A stretch of DNA of 64,000 nucleotides, taken from contig NMRB01001229.1 in NCBI GenBank assembly GCA_002633025.1, positions 89,466 to 153,465 on the forward strand. The letters run 5' to 3'. The stretch's first letter is position 1, and each line of letters begins with the position of its first letter. Positions 26,305-39,700 of the stretch are shown in pieces. The notes under the pieces were generated by a model. The model did not search any database and had not been told where the DNA came from. It worked only from the letters and a program-made list of their open reading frames with translations. Origin of the DNA: Notospermus geniculatus. Its lineage: Eukaryota > Nemertea > Pilidiophora > Heteronemertea > Lineidae. The translations under genes and the position numbers were made by a program.

Positions 26305-26775
26305 ATGCCCGGTTGTTCAGCCTTGGCTTAAGCCAGAGTTAGGTCGATCCCGACATAAGCGTGGCTTAAGCCAGACTTATATTTCACAGCGCGTTGCGCA
26401 GGTTGGGCTTCAAACACAAGCCAAGCTTAAGCCTTTCTTATAATAAACCTGGCAGTGGGGTGGTTATAAGCGCGACTTACAATGGTAGGCCTATTCACTG
26501 TATGCCCAGACTTTGTAGATGGCAGAAGCATTGGTTCAGCTCACGTAAGCCACACCTGAGCAACCGGGCAGACATCCTCGAGCAAATTGTATTGGAAAGC
26601 ATTGGGAAGGAGGGTAATAAGCCAGGCTTAGGTAATCCCAAGTTTAATTCAGGTTGTGCAATGAACTCGGAATTGATTAAGCTGTTCTTATGACCAGACA
26701 TAAGCGCGACTTACGTGAACTCGAGTTTGAGGAATAAGCTAGGCTCAGGTGAGCCAGGCCTGAACAACCGGGCAT
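26305..26775. mobile_element. 471-bp TA-flanked inverted-repeat element, copy B only
   Basis: Begins ATGCCCGGTTGTTCAG and ends CTGAACAACCGGGCAT, with TA on both sides (26303-26304 and 26776-26777). At the same place copy A reads GTCTAAGTGTGAC with no insert, so the empty site is visible. The interior repeats ATAAGCGCGACTTAC twice (26466 and 26700) and is rich in GGCTTAAGCC words. No coding frame is present. TA duplication and long inverted ends point to a Tc1/mariner-type MITE; the superfamily is inference. Confidence 0.85.
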
Positions 26776-29700
26776 TAGTGTGACACTTATCCTTTGTTCA
26801 ACACAAAAGATAAGTATCATACTTTGACTTAAGTATGTTTTATGGACCCTGACCTTTGTCTTCATCTTATCTCCATCACCACTTTAGTACATGTATAGCT
26901 CGCTTATCTATTTTTGGTATAAACCAATTCCCTCTGGCCCGTAGCTCCAGTGAAAATGGTGTATGAACTTGACTTTTTTTTCGTAAACACTGTACTGTCT
27001 TTCTGTGCTCTCAACTCTTGGGGCCACTGAACTAACTTTTTGTTCTTTGTGAAAATGATTTTCTTTCAGTTTGGGTATTGAGAAAATACTTTATCTAGAG
27101 TAGCATACGCTGTCCTTGCCCTGATCCCTCAAGGGAAAGAGGGCCACCTACTCGAAAATGAGACCCCCAAATCTTGAACAATGGGATCACAACATCTTCT
27201 CATTTTGCCTCCTCGATTCTAACTCCTAGGACTGTGACCTGATACCAAGATGAGACACGTCAATAAACAGGTAATATTGCAAGTCACTTGACTGATTAAG
27301 ATGGTGTTCTTTTGGGATCCACTCGAAGGATGTTGCTGAGAGAGTTGGATGTCAAGAGTCTTTAGAGAGATGATGGTTTTTGTCATCACCTTCTACTCTC
27401 AACTCCTCGACTGGATTTGGGATGCTGGGATCACCTCAGCTGTATCAAGTTACATGAAGGCTTTATATGGTGTTTGTCACTTATTCGTTCAAGTCTTTAG
27501 TTTTCAATCCGATGATTATCCTCCTCATGTTTCTGACCCCCAATCCCTAATCATGATTGAGCCTCATTGGTCTCATTTCTTGGCAGAACTCTCCTCGCTG
27601 CCAATACTCATTTGGTTGGTGGCTTTTGTTTTGATACAACACGACTTCGATAGAACAACTCATAACGACATAAAAGATACAAAAGTGGAATTTATAAGAC
27701 TCATAGCTAATAAAATTGACACCAAAATTGTCACCAAATACAGAGAAGATTTGTGAACCTTAAACTCTTTCAAAAAATTGGACAGATCTTATTTCTGATA
27801 AAACTCAATCATCGTTTAATTGACAGGTGTCAGGTGGAAACATATGACCATCAAATGACACAGTTTCAATTAAGAACAGCAGGGGATCCATTGTGGAACA
27901 TGAAGAGGCTACATTGATTTCGACAGCTTCCTCTATCCAATCAGACACAATTGATCACCATTGTCGTGCAACGCCTTCCTAACATTATTTGTCAATACCA
28001 GCTTGGCCCAACTATCGGAAGCTGGTGTGCATGTTGAGAACATCACAATATTCTGCCTGATTTACTCATTCTGTGGTCTCCAGCTGCAGATGAAAACTTC
28101 GTGTTTCGTTAAATGGTTTTGGCGCATTAATTTGCAGTGTTTCAGGTCTTTGTCTTTCTGCGTGAATGGGATCAATGCATTCGGTAATCCTTTTGTAAAG
28201 TTGACTCAAGTGAAACATGCACTGCATGTCTAGACAACGTTTACATGCACGTTATGCGTTAAATTGAATGTTAAATTGATTTCTATCCGTTTGTCTGATA
28301 CCATCCCTGATTAGGGTCACCCTTTGGATGCTTTGATATTGGAAATATCTGTTCTACTAATTACAAAGTCTCTGATTTAGGTAATTGCCTTATTTTGCTC
28401 TCCCTTTACTCTACCTTTCCGTCTTTGTGGAGCACAAGCTTGTTTGTGAAAAACTCAAGATCCATGAGAACATTTTCTAGCAATCCCTTCCACACCAGTT
28501 CATCATGGTTTACCATGCTCTGGTACTTTCTGTTGGACACTGCATGGGTTACCCAAAAACCTATCTTCTGAAATGTTTCCACTCCTGCTCCCGCCACAAT
28601 ATGCAACCCAAACGGAGGATCGATGACGCACATCTTGCATTGATGTTATAGTTAGGACTGATTTGTATCACGACTGTCATGACCGTCCAATACATTGTCT
28701 GCCTCGGTTGGAAAATCTTTGCAGTTGCGTTTTGTGGAGGGTCCTGGATTTAGATGAAAGGAAAAAGGAACGAATGAACAGACATGTCATCCTTTTCTGT
28801 CTGTACACGTGCCATTGGTGAACTGGTAGACGTTCTTTATCTGTGATTCGTAATCTTGTTGGCCCTTGAGTATGACGAGTGTCGCCCCCCTCAGCTCGAT
28901 GAGTGCTTACTTGCCAGGGGGACCGTCAGCAAAGATCAAAAACAAGTAGTCACCAGAGCAGAAAAGTTTGCATTCAGTGTGAGATTTCATATTTCTGAGT
29001 GGAAAAAAATGGCAAATTGTAATGATTTAGATCGAGGCTGTTTGTTCAGGTGTCAGTCATATTTGACCAAATTCACATGTGCATTAATCTGTTGTCCACT
29101 TTGATAGTTTGTTTCAACGTTGGTTGAAATGGATTGAGCGGTGGTATCGATCACGTCAACTCTTGTCTGGATGGTAAATCCTTAGTAAGGTGTAAGAATA
29201 AGGGACACCTGGAGCCTGGGGGTTTCTTCATGATTCATGCAGAGAAACAGAAGAGAAGATCTAATTGTATGTTTCCATGCCATGCCACCTTCGGGGGCTT
29301 GTTCAATCACCAGCTCTTTCTTGCATTGTCTACACCATTATATGCAAATCGTGTTAGTCATGAGTCGAAAACTGAGGTATCACCTTGAACGTTGCTGTTA
29401 AACTAACTTAATTTCGCTTGCCCGCCTTGTTTAGCCAGTGTGCTTTGCATAAGTTGACGTTTCGGCAGTTCCTGGAAAGGCTTGGAACTGCGGGGGGGGG
29501 GGAGGGGGTCTAGTCGGACTACTGGTCGTATTAAGAGTGTCCTGAAGTCTGGATTTATCTTTCTTGGGGTACTTGGAAAGAGCATGAAAAAAAAACTGAA
29601 ATTACTAGAGCTTATGCTAATCCATTTGCGGAGGAGGATTTATTTGGGTAAAGTTTTTATGTTATCACTGCCCGCAGGGCTGATTTTTGGTTCTTTGTCT

Positions 29701-30123
29701 CCTTTTTTCCGGACCCTTGCCTGAGGGTCGATGAAGAAATGCGCTAATCATGCCCTGACGGAGCTTGTCGTACAATAGCAAACTTACAATTAATCCAGTC
29801 TGTTTCCTCTTTTTCATGCTGCTGGAATGAAAATTGATGTTTTTACAGACAATAATTTGTAAAGGGGTTTTCTGGGGATGGTCATGGCATTAATTTGTTC
29901 AAGGTCAAGCCGACTGTTGCTATATGTCCAACGGTGATAATTGTTCATGCAGAATTATCAAAGGTTTTCAAAGTTGATGCCGACTACATCAAAAGCTTTT
30001 GACATGTTTGATGGAGTGATGTAAATGGTGGCCAGTCAAACCTGAAGGACAATAAGACATGTGATGATTTCCACATCTTGTTTGGACGTCCTTATAAGGA
30101 ACCTGCAGAACTTTTTATCCCGA

Positions 30124-30271
30124 CAGGTCGGCGCTGCGAGCAGTTGGACCGAAGACGTCACAAACAGAGCAAAGCAACGCAATGACGTCGCGTCACGACG
30201 TCCTTGACGCAGAGTGCACTAACACGGACGAGACGTCGGAAAATGGTACAATCGCTCACAGCGCCTCCTGG
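30124..30271. mobile_element. GACGTC-rich MITE, copy 2 of 3
   Basis: Duplicate of 19081-19222 with better-kept left end (GGCGCTGCGAGCAGTTGGACC) and right end (ACAATCGCTCACAGCGCC). It contains GAAGACGTCAC, AATGACGTCGCGTCACGACG and GAGACGTCG, so the CRE-like half sites are denser than in copy A. It belongs to the older duplicated segment and so was probably inserted before the copies diverged. Confidence 0.7.
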
Positions 30272-31443
30272 TGGCTGCAGGTTCCTCATTGGTGCGATTT
30301 GGTCACCCTTACTTACGGAATGATGTGGATCGTGTACGTCTTCTGATACGTACGGAGTGATTCTGCGTGGGCGTTACCGATTCCTGCGTTACCTGTACCA
30401 TAATGGCGTGAAGAGAGGGTAACCGCCAGATTCAATATATCACCTCAGAATCGTTATTCGTCCTCACTGGTGTGGCTGAGATTTGTACTCGGCCTTATGC
30501 CTTGGCAATGCATTATTTTCAATTATACCTATCATTAATTAATATCCCGGAAAACCTTTTAATTCTCTAGAATTTAGCCACTGAGATAAAATTACCCAAT
30601 CTAATGTTCTAAGGACTTGAGTACAAAGATAGAAGTGAGGTCGGTGATCACTTTAATGTCCTGCCAATGAACAGTGAGTGAGAGTTCCTGTTAATTGGCT
30701 TAATTGTCTTGAGGTAGATATTGTAATTTATCACTAACGAACTTTCTTTGATTTTGAACACGATGTTGGGAAACCTGTTTCTTTGTTTCAGACTAAAGTA
30801 GACCAGAGAATGGTCCATGTTGTGGAAGAAAGATCCATGAAAACCTGGCGAAATTTTAAAGTGAACAAAGTAGTTGAAGTAAACATTGGCCTGGCCTTTG
30901 AATGGTGACAACAGAATGTCGAATTATACCTTATGGTGAAATAATGAATGAGTGCTTTTGCTCATAAGTGCTCTCTCAGAATAGTGTTTTAAATGTGGCA
31001 TTTATTCTTGCAATGTGAGTGACATCCTGCATTTGGCTTGTTAATTCGACAACTGGAAATTAGTTGATGATTATATAAATAATTACCAATTACTAATCAG
31101 GTCATGAGATTCCAATAATCACACATGAGGTGATTCATTTGGCCCAAATTTACCAAAACTGACGCAATTTTACCACTAAAGTATCGAAGTTATTGCCGTA
31201 CTATCAGCAGCCGGAAGTTGATATGTAGGCTACATGCATGTGGGGCATGTAGGAACTCTTGGCGTCTGAAGGAATCGGCGGTTGCAGGGAGGTAGTCACT
31301 GGAACAGTTTCTTGATTGGTAGATGGTCTATACTCGGATGACATGGGTCCTTCATGATTCGTCAAAACCATTTTATTGCAACCAGTTGGAGATCAGATGT
31401 TATTTCACGTTACTGAAGAGAATTTCAAAGCATTTTGTCATCA

Positions 31444-32453
31444 GACAAACGGTTGGTGTCAAGAGAGGTTGAGAGTGACTTAGTGTGTTATCATTAGTGA
31501 TATCAGCATGGCTGTGTTGATTGGAAGCATTCACAATACAAATTGACATTGGACACAGGTACTTAGTTCCTCTCTGACTCATAATCCGGAGATACGTCTC
31601 TTTGAAACAACATCTGAACAATTGGATCAGAGAAGGAGAATTGGCCAAACTATCTGGGCAAACGTCACTCAAATTGATGCATTTGATCCCGAGCTTTTCT
31701 CCTCTGGCAATATGAGTGTATTTATGTGTGAAAAATCGACAACAGTGTCGTCAGGACATTGTCTGCTGGTCTACCTTTGATGTGTAATATATTGTTTGCA
31801 CAAAGCGTTCCAAACAGATTATTTTAACAACTAAAATCAGTAAATGATACAATAAAAGGTTAATACTCTTATGAAAGAAATATATCCCCGTTCGTTTCCA
31901 TTTTGTGGAGTTTTGCGGACAAGTGACTGCACAATGGCTTGGTATCATTGCTGTTTTTGTCCAACAGAATTGCAAAATATAATGTTCTCATTTGTATGAG
32001 ATTTGCTTTGATGAGTTCATCCTCGGACAAATCCCTCCTTTGCCTTTTAATGGAATCAATTTCCTGATCCTGTTTGAATGCGATCATCCTTTGGTTGCAA
32101 GGGAGATCTGGGCCTCCATTTCTTGGTAAAAGCCAAGGTATAAGTTCATTATACAATAATAGATCATGGTCAGCAGGGATTTCTATTGTCTCGTTTACTT
32201 CAGATGATCTTTGTGAGCCGGGACCAAGGACAGCATCAAAGGCTTCTCATAATGGTGAAATGGTTCATGTTTAGCTGACAGAAGTCTTTGGTGACTGTAC
32301 TGAGTTAGTGATGCTGCAAGGTACACTCTTATTGTTTGAGCCGCCGTTTCGGACCTTGTTCCCAACAAAGTTTTGAAGTTAAAGTTAGTTGTTGGAGTAT
32401 AAATGTCGACTGCCGTCGATATATGTTTCTCCCCTTCATATTAAAATTACCAC
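31444..32453. other. Non-coding stretch after the duplication
   Basis: Unique sequence with short frames only (longest about 95 codons on the minus strand, 31869-32156) and no recognised domain, repeat or RNA gene. Confidence 0.5.
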
Positions 32454-33311
32454 TTAAAGTCCCAGCTTCATCCCCCGTCCAGCAGCATCAATTACTTGAT
32501 GCAACTGGTTCAACAATGAACAAAAATGTCAACCGGCTGATGGTTTGTTTGAAATTCCTACCGACTTCATAAAAAAGCAGACTTTTTGAGGGCCCCAGGA
32601 GTGCCCGCCCGAACAAAAAAATGACTGAGAGTGAAGTGGATCCCAAACAGGAAGTGACGTAAACTCAGGAAAAATGGCCGACTCGCAGGGTATTTCGGGT
32701 AATACACCTGCTGCAGAGGTGCAGCGAAATGAGCCGTGCATGCTCCAATGACGTTACGTCAAACAATGGTGTGGCGTAGTTCACACGAGTCACGTCACGG
32801 TCGGCTCACACCTCTGCGCCCTGTGTACTCCAGCACGACCTGTGACGACGTCGTCGTCAGGGCGGTCATGGCAGTGTTGCAGCTGGGCTGCTTCCTTCTT
32901 CTACAGCAGGCCTTTTGGACGATTCGCTTTGTTTTCACCCGGGTTTTCAATTCAATCCAGCTGCTATCGTTCAATAACTTACAGACGTAGGTGGCTTTTT
33001 GAATTTTCATGCGCTCAAGTGTAGTACGCCCCACTGAAATTTTGAATCGACAACAAAATGGCGACGATGAGACCTTGGCCCGATGTTGGCCGATTGGTTC
33101 TGAATTCCTGAGTTGACGTCATCATTCCGAAGATTACCGGACGTTTCCGATCTCATTCTGTGCCTTTTCTGTTTTAAGGACACAAAACTTCATTGCACTT
33201 TATTTAATCAACGAAGTCATTTTGGTCGAAAATGCACATTTTATCCAAAGTATATGATCATTATGAACTAAATGAAGAGTGCCTGGACGGGGGATGAAGC
33301 TGGGACTTTAA
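32454..33311. mobile_element. TTAA-flanked inverted-repeat element with CRE motifs
   Basis: A perfect 29-bp inverted repeat (32454-32482 and 33283-33311), starting TTAAAGTCCCAGCTTCATCC, brackets 858 bp; the outermost TTAA is the likely target duplication. The interior is more CpG-rich than its surroundings. It contains TGACGTTACGTCA (32749-32761), a full CRE TGACGTCA (33114-33121), GACGACGTCGTCGTC and an inverted CCAAT box (CGATTGGTTC near 33091). Short frames inside carry no transposase motif, so it is non-autonomous. TTAA specificity suggests a piggyBac- or Kolobok-type source. Confidence 0.88.
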
Positions 33312-35159
33312 ATTCTCTACCCCTGCTTACCTTGGCTTCCTATGTATCATTTATTGTGGGGGGAACTTTACTACTAATGCCAAGATCATCCTGGGAATGG
33401 TATTAGGCCTTCATGTTGGAAGTATAGACAAATAGTTTGCGTACTTAGTAATACAGAACAAACTATTGCATTCTCTGAATGTCTACAACATCTACTCCTG
33501 GATCAAAAAACAGTAGGTAAGACAGCAATGTTAGTAATTATAGTTAAAAACCAATTACTCTGAAAATCTCTTCATGCCACCTGGTGTGACATTTACACTA
33601 ATTGTTTACCTTTTTAAGGTTCCGTCTATGATCTCCAGGTAATTCACTTCCATAATATTTGTAGATGGTGGTGGAGAAATGTCAGCTATACTCTGACCAT
33701 TTGCCCTCAGTAGATTTCTAAGCCATTTGTAACAGAGGTGCCATTGTCATACCCTGCCAGGATGCACGGTGGGTGTTTGACCCAAGCATCATTTGTCTGG
33801 CTTGTGGTGAAAAACTAACAACGTTACCATCACCAATTCCATTTGCCGTTGTTTCTTCAATTCTGTAACTTGTAAGTGTTTGGGTGACTTCTAGGGCTTT
33901 CCTATAAAGTCTTGGCCTACCCAGTGTAATGCTTCTGAGTCAAGTTTTTAAAAGCCATTGATTCAGACATGCCTGAAGCATTGGTGCCATGAAGTTACAC
34001 ATCCATATTATTGAAATGGTTCAGAGTTGTCATTTGCATGCCTAAGTGGTCCTTGGGTTGTGTTTTAATAAATATGGACGAGAAAAGTAAACTGCTAAAC
34101 GGTGATACAGTTACAATGTCGCGACAAACTTGAATCATTTTGTAACATGAGGGACACTTTGGTTTTTTCAAGTGTCGTTTTAAGTATCAATTTCACCCTA
34201 TTCCGCTTACGTATGTATTCTAGACAGCTTGTTTGTGATTCCCTGGATGTGGGATTGGACACTTATGTATTGTAATACTACATGGTGTTTATTTGAAATG
34301 TACTCTGGAGCCCCACTCGGAGAGCTCGGGACACAAAAATGAGAAATTCAATCATGTACTTTACAGTCGTCCCAGGAAACCCAATATGGGGATTTTTATC
34401 TCAATAATATTCCACTAAAGTTGGAGAGATATGAAGTGTTTGAACTGAAAATGGTTTACGTTTTCGTACACCGGTATACACCTATTAAAAATACGATTTG
34501 TGTGTTTTCATTTTTTTAAATGCTGACACATGACATTCACTATTGCTGGACTATAGTATAGTTTACAACAAACACTATGTAGCTTCAGAAATGATCACCC
34601 GCAAAAGTTGCATGGACAATCTCTCAAAAATGTTAACGTTCGTTTCTTGACGTGAAGAGAGACTGTAGAGGTGATGGTTGGAAGACCGTACTGTGTTTGT
34701 TTGCTTGTCTGATCGGACGTCATCCATGCCATGTTCCTCTGTAGAGAATAAAGGCCCTTTCCTGCACAATCCATCGGTTCTGAGTAGAAATATGATTCAA
34801 TCTGGTCCCCAGGATTATTATCAGCTCGTGTTGAGGTTGGTGAAATGTTAGTGTAGCGGTTGTCTGTTTGTTTAGAGTAACCTTTACAACATCGGTTGTT
34901 GTCAGTTTGTTTTTACACAATCTGTCAGTTTAACACTCTTGGTGTAATAGTTCAGGAAGTCTGGCGCCATGCAGATGAGCGGGGGAGGGGCTCGGTTATT
35001 TTACCTGATAGGTGTCAGTCAAATATGAGGATTCAATTCCAGAGGCTTCAAACAAATCTAATGAGTTTCGTGTAATGAGTTGTAATGAGTTTTGTTCACA
35101 CTTCCTTTCTCAACCTAATACATGTGGTTGCTTGTTTTTCACCAGTTTAAGTTTTCGCC

Positions 35160-35480
35160 TTCATTAAAAAAGTGATCCATTGATTAAGAGAAAGAGCTTC
35201 ACCATTAACGGCTCAGTCTTGTTTTGATTGTAAGCAGGTGAATCAAGACAGCGTCCTGGCATCGTCATCACCATCTGCATTGATCAGGAGCTAACTGACA
35301 GATAAATAGTCCTCAAATATTTGGTTAGCCAATCATTTGTCACGCGGAATCCGTCTCAATTATCTGAAGTGACATCACACAACCACTTATTCGATAATAC
35401 CTTTTGTCCGTCAGATTGAAACAGATTACATCTATCCCCCTAATTGATTTCAGAATGAAACTGACATAGTTTCATTGCCT
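35160..35480. promoter_or_regulatory. Candidate enhancer-like block
   Basis: This block has a high density of words resembling homeodomain, TALE and GATA sites: TTGATTG, TGACAGATAAAT, CTAATTGATTT, CTTATC and GTGATAAG, plus TGAATCA. Such words are common in AT-rich DNA, so this is a weak suggestion. No promoter or gene is visible next to it. Confidence 0.15.
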
Positions 35481-36660
35481 TATCCCTTGGCGGTGATAAG
35501 ACTACACGGGGTGATGAGGGGACATTGGGATTTTTCAAGAGCTTGTACATTTCAAGCAGACATTTCTAAATTTGCGGATCCAATTTTGATCCATTTTGAT
35601 TGAAAAACGTGGACGTCTGAGGGGAAATGTGCTCCTTCAAAGCAGATAATTGGGTTACATTCGTACAGATGGCAGCTCTGTCGGAAAGCAACCTGAAGGC
35701 CTCGATGCCGGGATGATTAGAAGCATTGTGAAACATAACTGCAAATCAAATGTAGCGAGAATTATCAAGCTATCAGTAAACCAAAGGTATCAGTATAACA
35801 AAAGATGTTTTTTTTAGTATATGAGAGTGAAAAAGAAGGTTTTGATTGAGAGATGATGAAAGAAATGTAATGAGAGAATGATATTATCTTGATGTAGATT
35901 TCGATGTAGGAAACATGAAACAGAAACGATTGTAGCAGGTGATCATTTCACAACCTCATCTATTGTGTTCCAATTAATGATGGAATGTTTCCAGGTGCGC
36001 TTGTCGGAGACACCAGAACCACTCATCCATTTTGATGTAGAAGACAATCACAAAATCGACTCACTTTACTCAGTGTAACATCGAACGCCTTTACTCAGCA
36101 AAGGCACAAAATGAAAGAAAATGCATCGGTTTGGAAGACATGTAATTAGTGCAGTCCATCAAAACCAATAGTCGTTACGGCAAGGCTTGGTTACAGGGTT
36201 GTGTCATCGCGTAACGTCCTCAGAGACAATGGATGCGAAACTTCCTCGGGCAGGTGTACGTGAAAGCTGACGGAGATATGACTCATACACATTGGATTGT
36301 ATCGAAATGGACAAACAGATACCAAATCAGGTTACTGCTTCAAGTGCGTAACTTGTTTAAAAGTTTCTTTACGTTTTGGTGATGGTTGTGTGCTGTGGAC
36401 AAACATCTCCTCCATCACAAGGCTTGTTCTGATTACCCTGCCTCATACCAGCTTGTTTTTTAACTATCGAGAGAGAGAGAATAAAACAATAGATGCTACT
36501 CAAGCCAGGAAGGGTAATATTATTAGAACTTTAGCTCAATATGACGCAGGCCATGTTTCATCACATGTGTGGTGAAGGGGCATGTCACGTGATACTTGTA
36601 TCAGCATCCCTGCAATAAGTATTTATCGAGTGTTTTGAATGTATCTTTCTTTCTACACTT

Positions 36661-36704
36661 ACCCCACCACTGGAGTATTTTACCCCACCACTGGAGTATT
36701 TGAC
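36661..36704. repeat. Short tandem duplication
   Basis: ACCCCACCACTGGAGTATTT is present twice in tandem (period 22-23 bp). It looks like a recent slippage product with no functional indication. Confidence 0.85.
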
Positions 36705-39700
36705 ACTCTTCGGCCAACCAAATGTTCTGTTTGATGTGCGCTTCATGTCGGTTAATTGAATTGTTGGGATTTTATTAAAGCCAGGGGACTCAACCATTAT
36801 AAGCGACTCCATGCACCATCTCACTCAAAACTGAGCGTCGGTTTAGTTGGTACACCATGTTATTCTTCGTTCATTCGCTCCAGGTCTTCCGGCCTCTGCA
36901 CCAGAAGTTAATAAAACTTATATCAACAATTTCGTATAAGAACTATTACCGATGCAATCATATTAAGCCGTTGGCGCCACAATGTTATAGCCCTGCATGC
37001 ACCTAATTTAGGTTGCCATGACCGGGTCTGGTCTGACCAGTTAATCAGGTAAGCATCTCTAAATAACCATGATGTTAATTAATTTGCCAGAATAACATCC
37101 CAGGCATTGCCAGGTTTATCAGTTGCTAGGGTCTTAACTTGTCTGTTCCTTCATTCATAGTGCACATTAAAAACAAAGATAAGGGAAATGTTATGCAATG
37201 ACTGCTTCAGTCTGGACCCTTCATCTGATTCTGTTTTCGGGGAATTGTGGCTTAAAGGCACTGTGAGGTAGATGAACTGGAAAATGCTATTGATATTGCA
37301 ATGCGATGTAGCACACTTATATTAATATGTTTGTAATCATCAGCATCACCAGATTATGGATGAGAGAAACTGCAGTTGGACACGGGAGATACAGTCCCAT
37401 CCCTCACAAGTTCTTCCCTCACTCCTAAGTTTAGGCTATCGAAATTGCCTCATCTCGCAAACGCCACAGGATGGCGCATCTTTCTCTGAAGTTGATATGG
37501 CTTTAGGGCTCTTATGAGTGGCTTTTGTGAGGGTCCTTGTTTCATCACTGGTACTTAATAGTCGCAGACAGAGTCAGGGAACTTAACATTTACAACATGG
37601 CAACAGTCAAGTATGTGTTTCCTCCATGGGAATCACCTATAAATTCTTAGAAAATGGTGCAACAGGGAGACAGTTTCCAGGCGCAGACAGTATCCTCTCG
37701 ATGTTTCTGGCACTGATGTTATATCACAGTCTCCTCTGACGGATGTGGTGCAATGAATGTTCCTTTAACGATAACCAGAAATGTACTGAGCAGACCTGCC
37801 ATATATTGCTACAAGTTGTTATATAACGCACCAGTTGCGGCTCCATGCTGTGACCTATCAGCTGCATATCTGACATGTCCGAGGAATTTTCGTAGGGATG
37901 GGTTTATGCTTGGAAAAATATCCTTAATGAATAATTTCATTGCAGGGAAACAGAGTGATATCTTGATAGCAACATATAGAAACTAAAATGTACATGTACG
38001 TAGGCCTAACACCCTTCTGTTCAAAATATTTGTTCTGTCCTCATATTACTTTGAACTTTGTTTTGTTACTGCTGGAGAATGTTTTCCTGTCTATTTTACT
38101 GACTTTTGTTACCTGAGCGTGTGACATACCCCGATAAGACAAAACATGCCTAATTCTTTGTCATGTCTGTGTGCATGATGTTGATAACATAACCAGTATC
38201 ATGTTTAAAATGGTCCAAAGTTGCGACACCACCATGCATTATCAGGTCACGTTCATTCACACCACGTGTACGGAACTTGATGCCTATATACTACTTTTTT
38301 CTTCATTCGCTTAAGTCTCATAACATTCCTGGGCCAGCTAATCCACCCATCTTTGTATGTCATGTGGTAGTACATCCCTAAGCGAATTTTCTGGTTGTTT
38401 AGTTCTGTAACGTAAGGCCAGGTGGCATCATACGTAGGATGATGTTGGCCATCAAACTGATGATGGTGGCCATCAAACTTATCAATGTGCTTACCATGAA
38501 AACGGTTTCTTATTCTGAAAATCCTAGTAGTATGACTGTATTAGCATCTTTTTGCATATTCCAAGAGACAGATTGGGCTTCAAATACATGTATTGGTTTT
38601 TCTGCATTTGTGTAAGAACAGCCATGCTGATTGTTGTAGATACTTTGAAAAAAGGCTTAACATGTTGTAGATGTTTGAGAGAACAACATATTGTGGGCCA
38701 CCCGAGTGTTTTGGAATGCTTGGAGTTAACCTAAGCCTGCCAAGGTTAGCATCAAGGAAAGAAAGAACAATAGCATACCGTAGATCTGAAATAGGGAATA
38801 TTTTTGAAGATAAGAAGGCTTAGAGACTGTGTGAGGTACCATCTGTTTCAACCAGCAAGTATTGCCAAGAACCGGAGGCCTACATGCCACATGAGTGAAG
38901 AGAAATGTGTTCGTGGAGTCAAGTCAGAAGAAATCAGTGCTAGGCCAATGATGAGTCGTAATATTTTGGCCCGTCAGTACAGGCATGACAGGTGCCAAGT
39001 CGAAGTCCTATTGATCTGCATGTAGACCGACGTTGTTTGTGAAACTTCATTGTATTTCAATACTATACAATGATCATTATGTCATTTTGATTCTCACTTA
39101 ACGATGAACTTCAAGTTAGTAGAACAAAAGATTCAATTACAGCTGTTTGGCCTATCTGATGAACTTTTCATCCCACTCGCCATGACGGTGATATCACTGT
39201 GGCATAGGGTAACTGTTCCACCCCAACCTTTCGTTTCGTTCAGATCATGAAAATCTTCTTCCATGGAGAATGCACTTGATGCCATTCTTCTTGGTCTGTA
39301 CCAAGGAGTCAGGAAGGACAAGCCACACTTTCCTCTGCTGATTTAGGCAAAGATCCATGGTGCAAGCTGAAATAATCGAAGGGGAAGGGTTCATAGGAAA
39401 ACCATCTGTTTTGCTGTACCATATGGTACAACTGGCCAGCAGGCATGGTGATATCTAATCCAGGAAGGGGGGCTAAAATACCATGCCACTCAGTTGAGTT
39501 CCTATTTCTTTCTAGTTCAATAGTCACATTCAACCATTTCTTTCCATTCATTAAACTTGGCTATCTCTAGTTATCACTCGGAGATTTTTCACATGCACTT
39601 CCTCTCATGTTTGCATTCCTGAGTGGTTCTCCTTGCCGATACCTTGCAGAAAGCCGAAGGAACTTGTTTGAAATATCCAATCGAAAGTGTTTGTAAACAG

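Larger units (their letters stand above)
21325..31443 (+). repeat. Large direct duplication, copy B (~10.1 kb)
   Basis: This is the second copy of 11082-20421, same orientation and same end points. It is about 0.8 kb longer, mainly because it carries a 906-bp foldback element (24258-25163) and a 471-bp TA-flanked element (26305-26775), and lacks some copy-A sequence. A single N at 22711 marks a contig join inside it, exactly at one edge of a block that does not match copy A. The last kilobase (30050-31440) shows more small indels than the middle. The 5' part (21325-22603) is on the same contig as copy A, so at least that portion is a true second occurrence in the contig. Confidence 0.92.

Noticed and set aside
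35160-35480. Cluster of homeodomain/GATA-like words as a firm enhancer.
   Set aside because: Such words are frequent in AT-rich DNA; without conservation or chromatin data it stays a low-confidence candidate only.
39133-39551. Two overlapping minus-strand frames with ordinary-looking protein composition.
   Set aside because: They are in different frames, each closed by stops, with no convincing splice pair between them and no family match.
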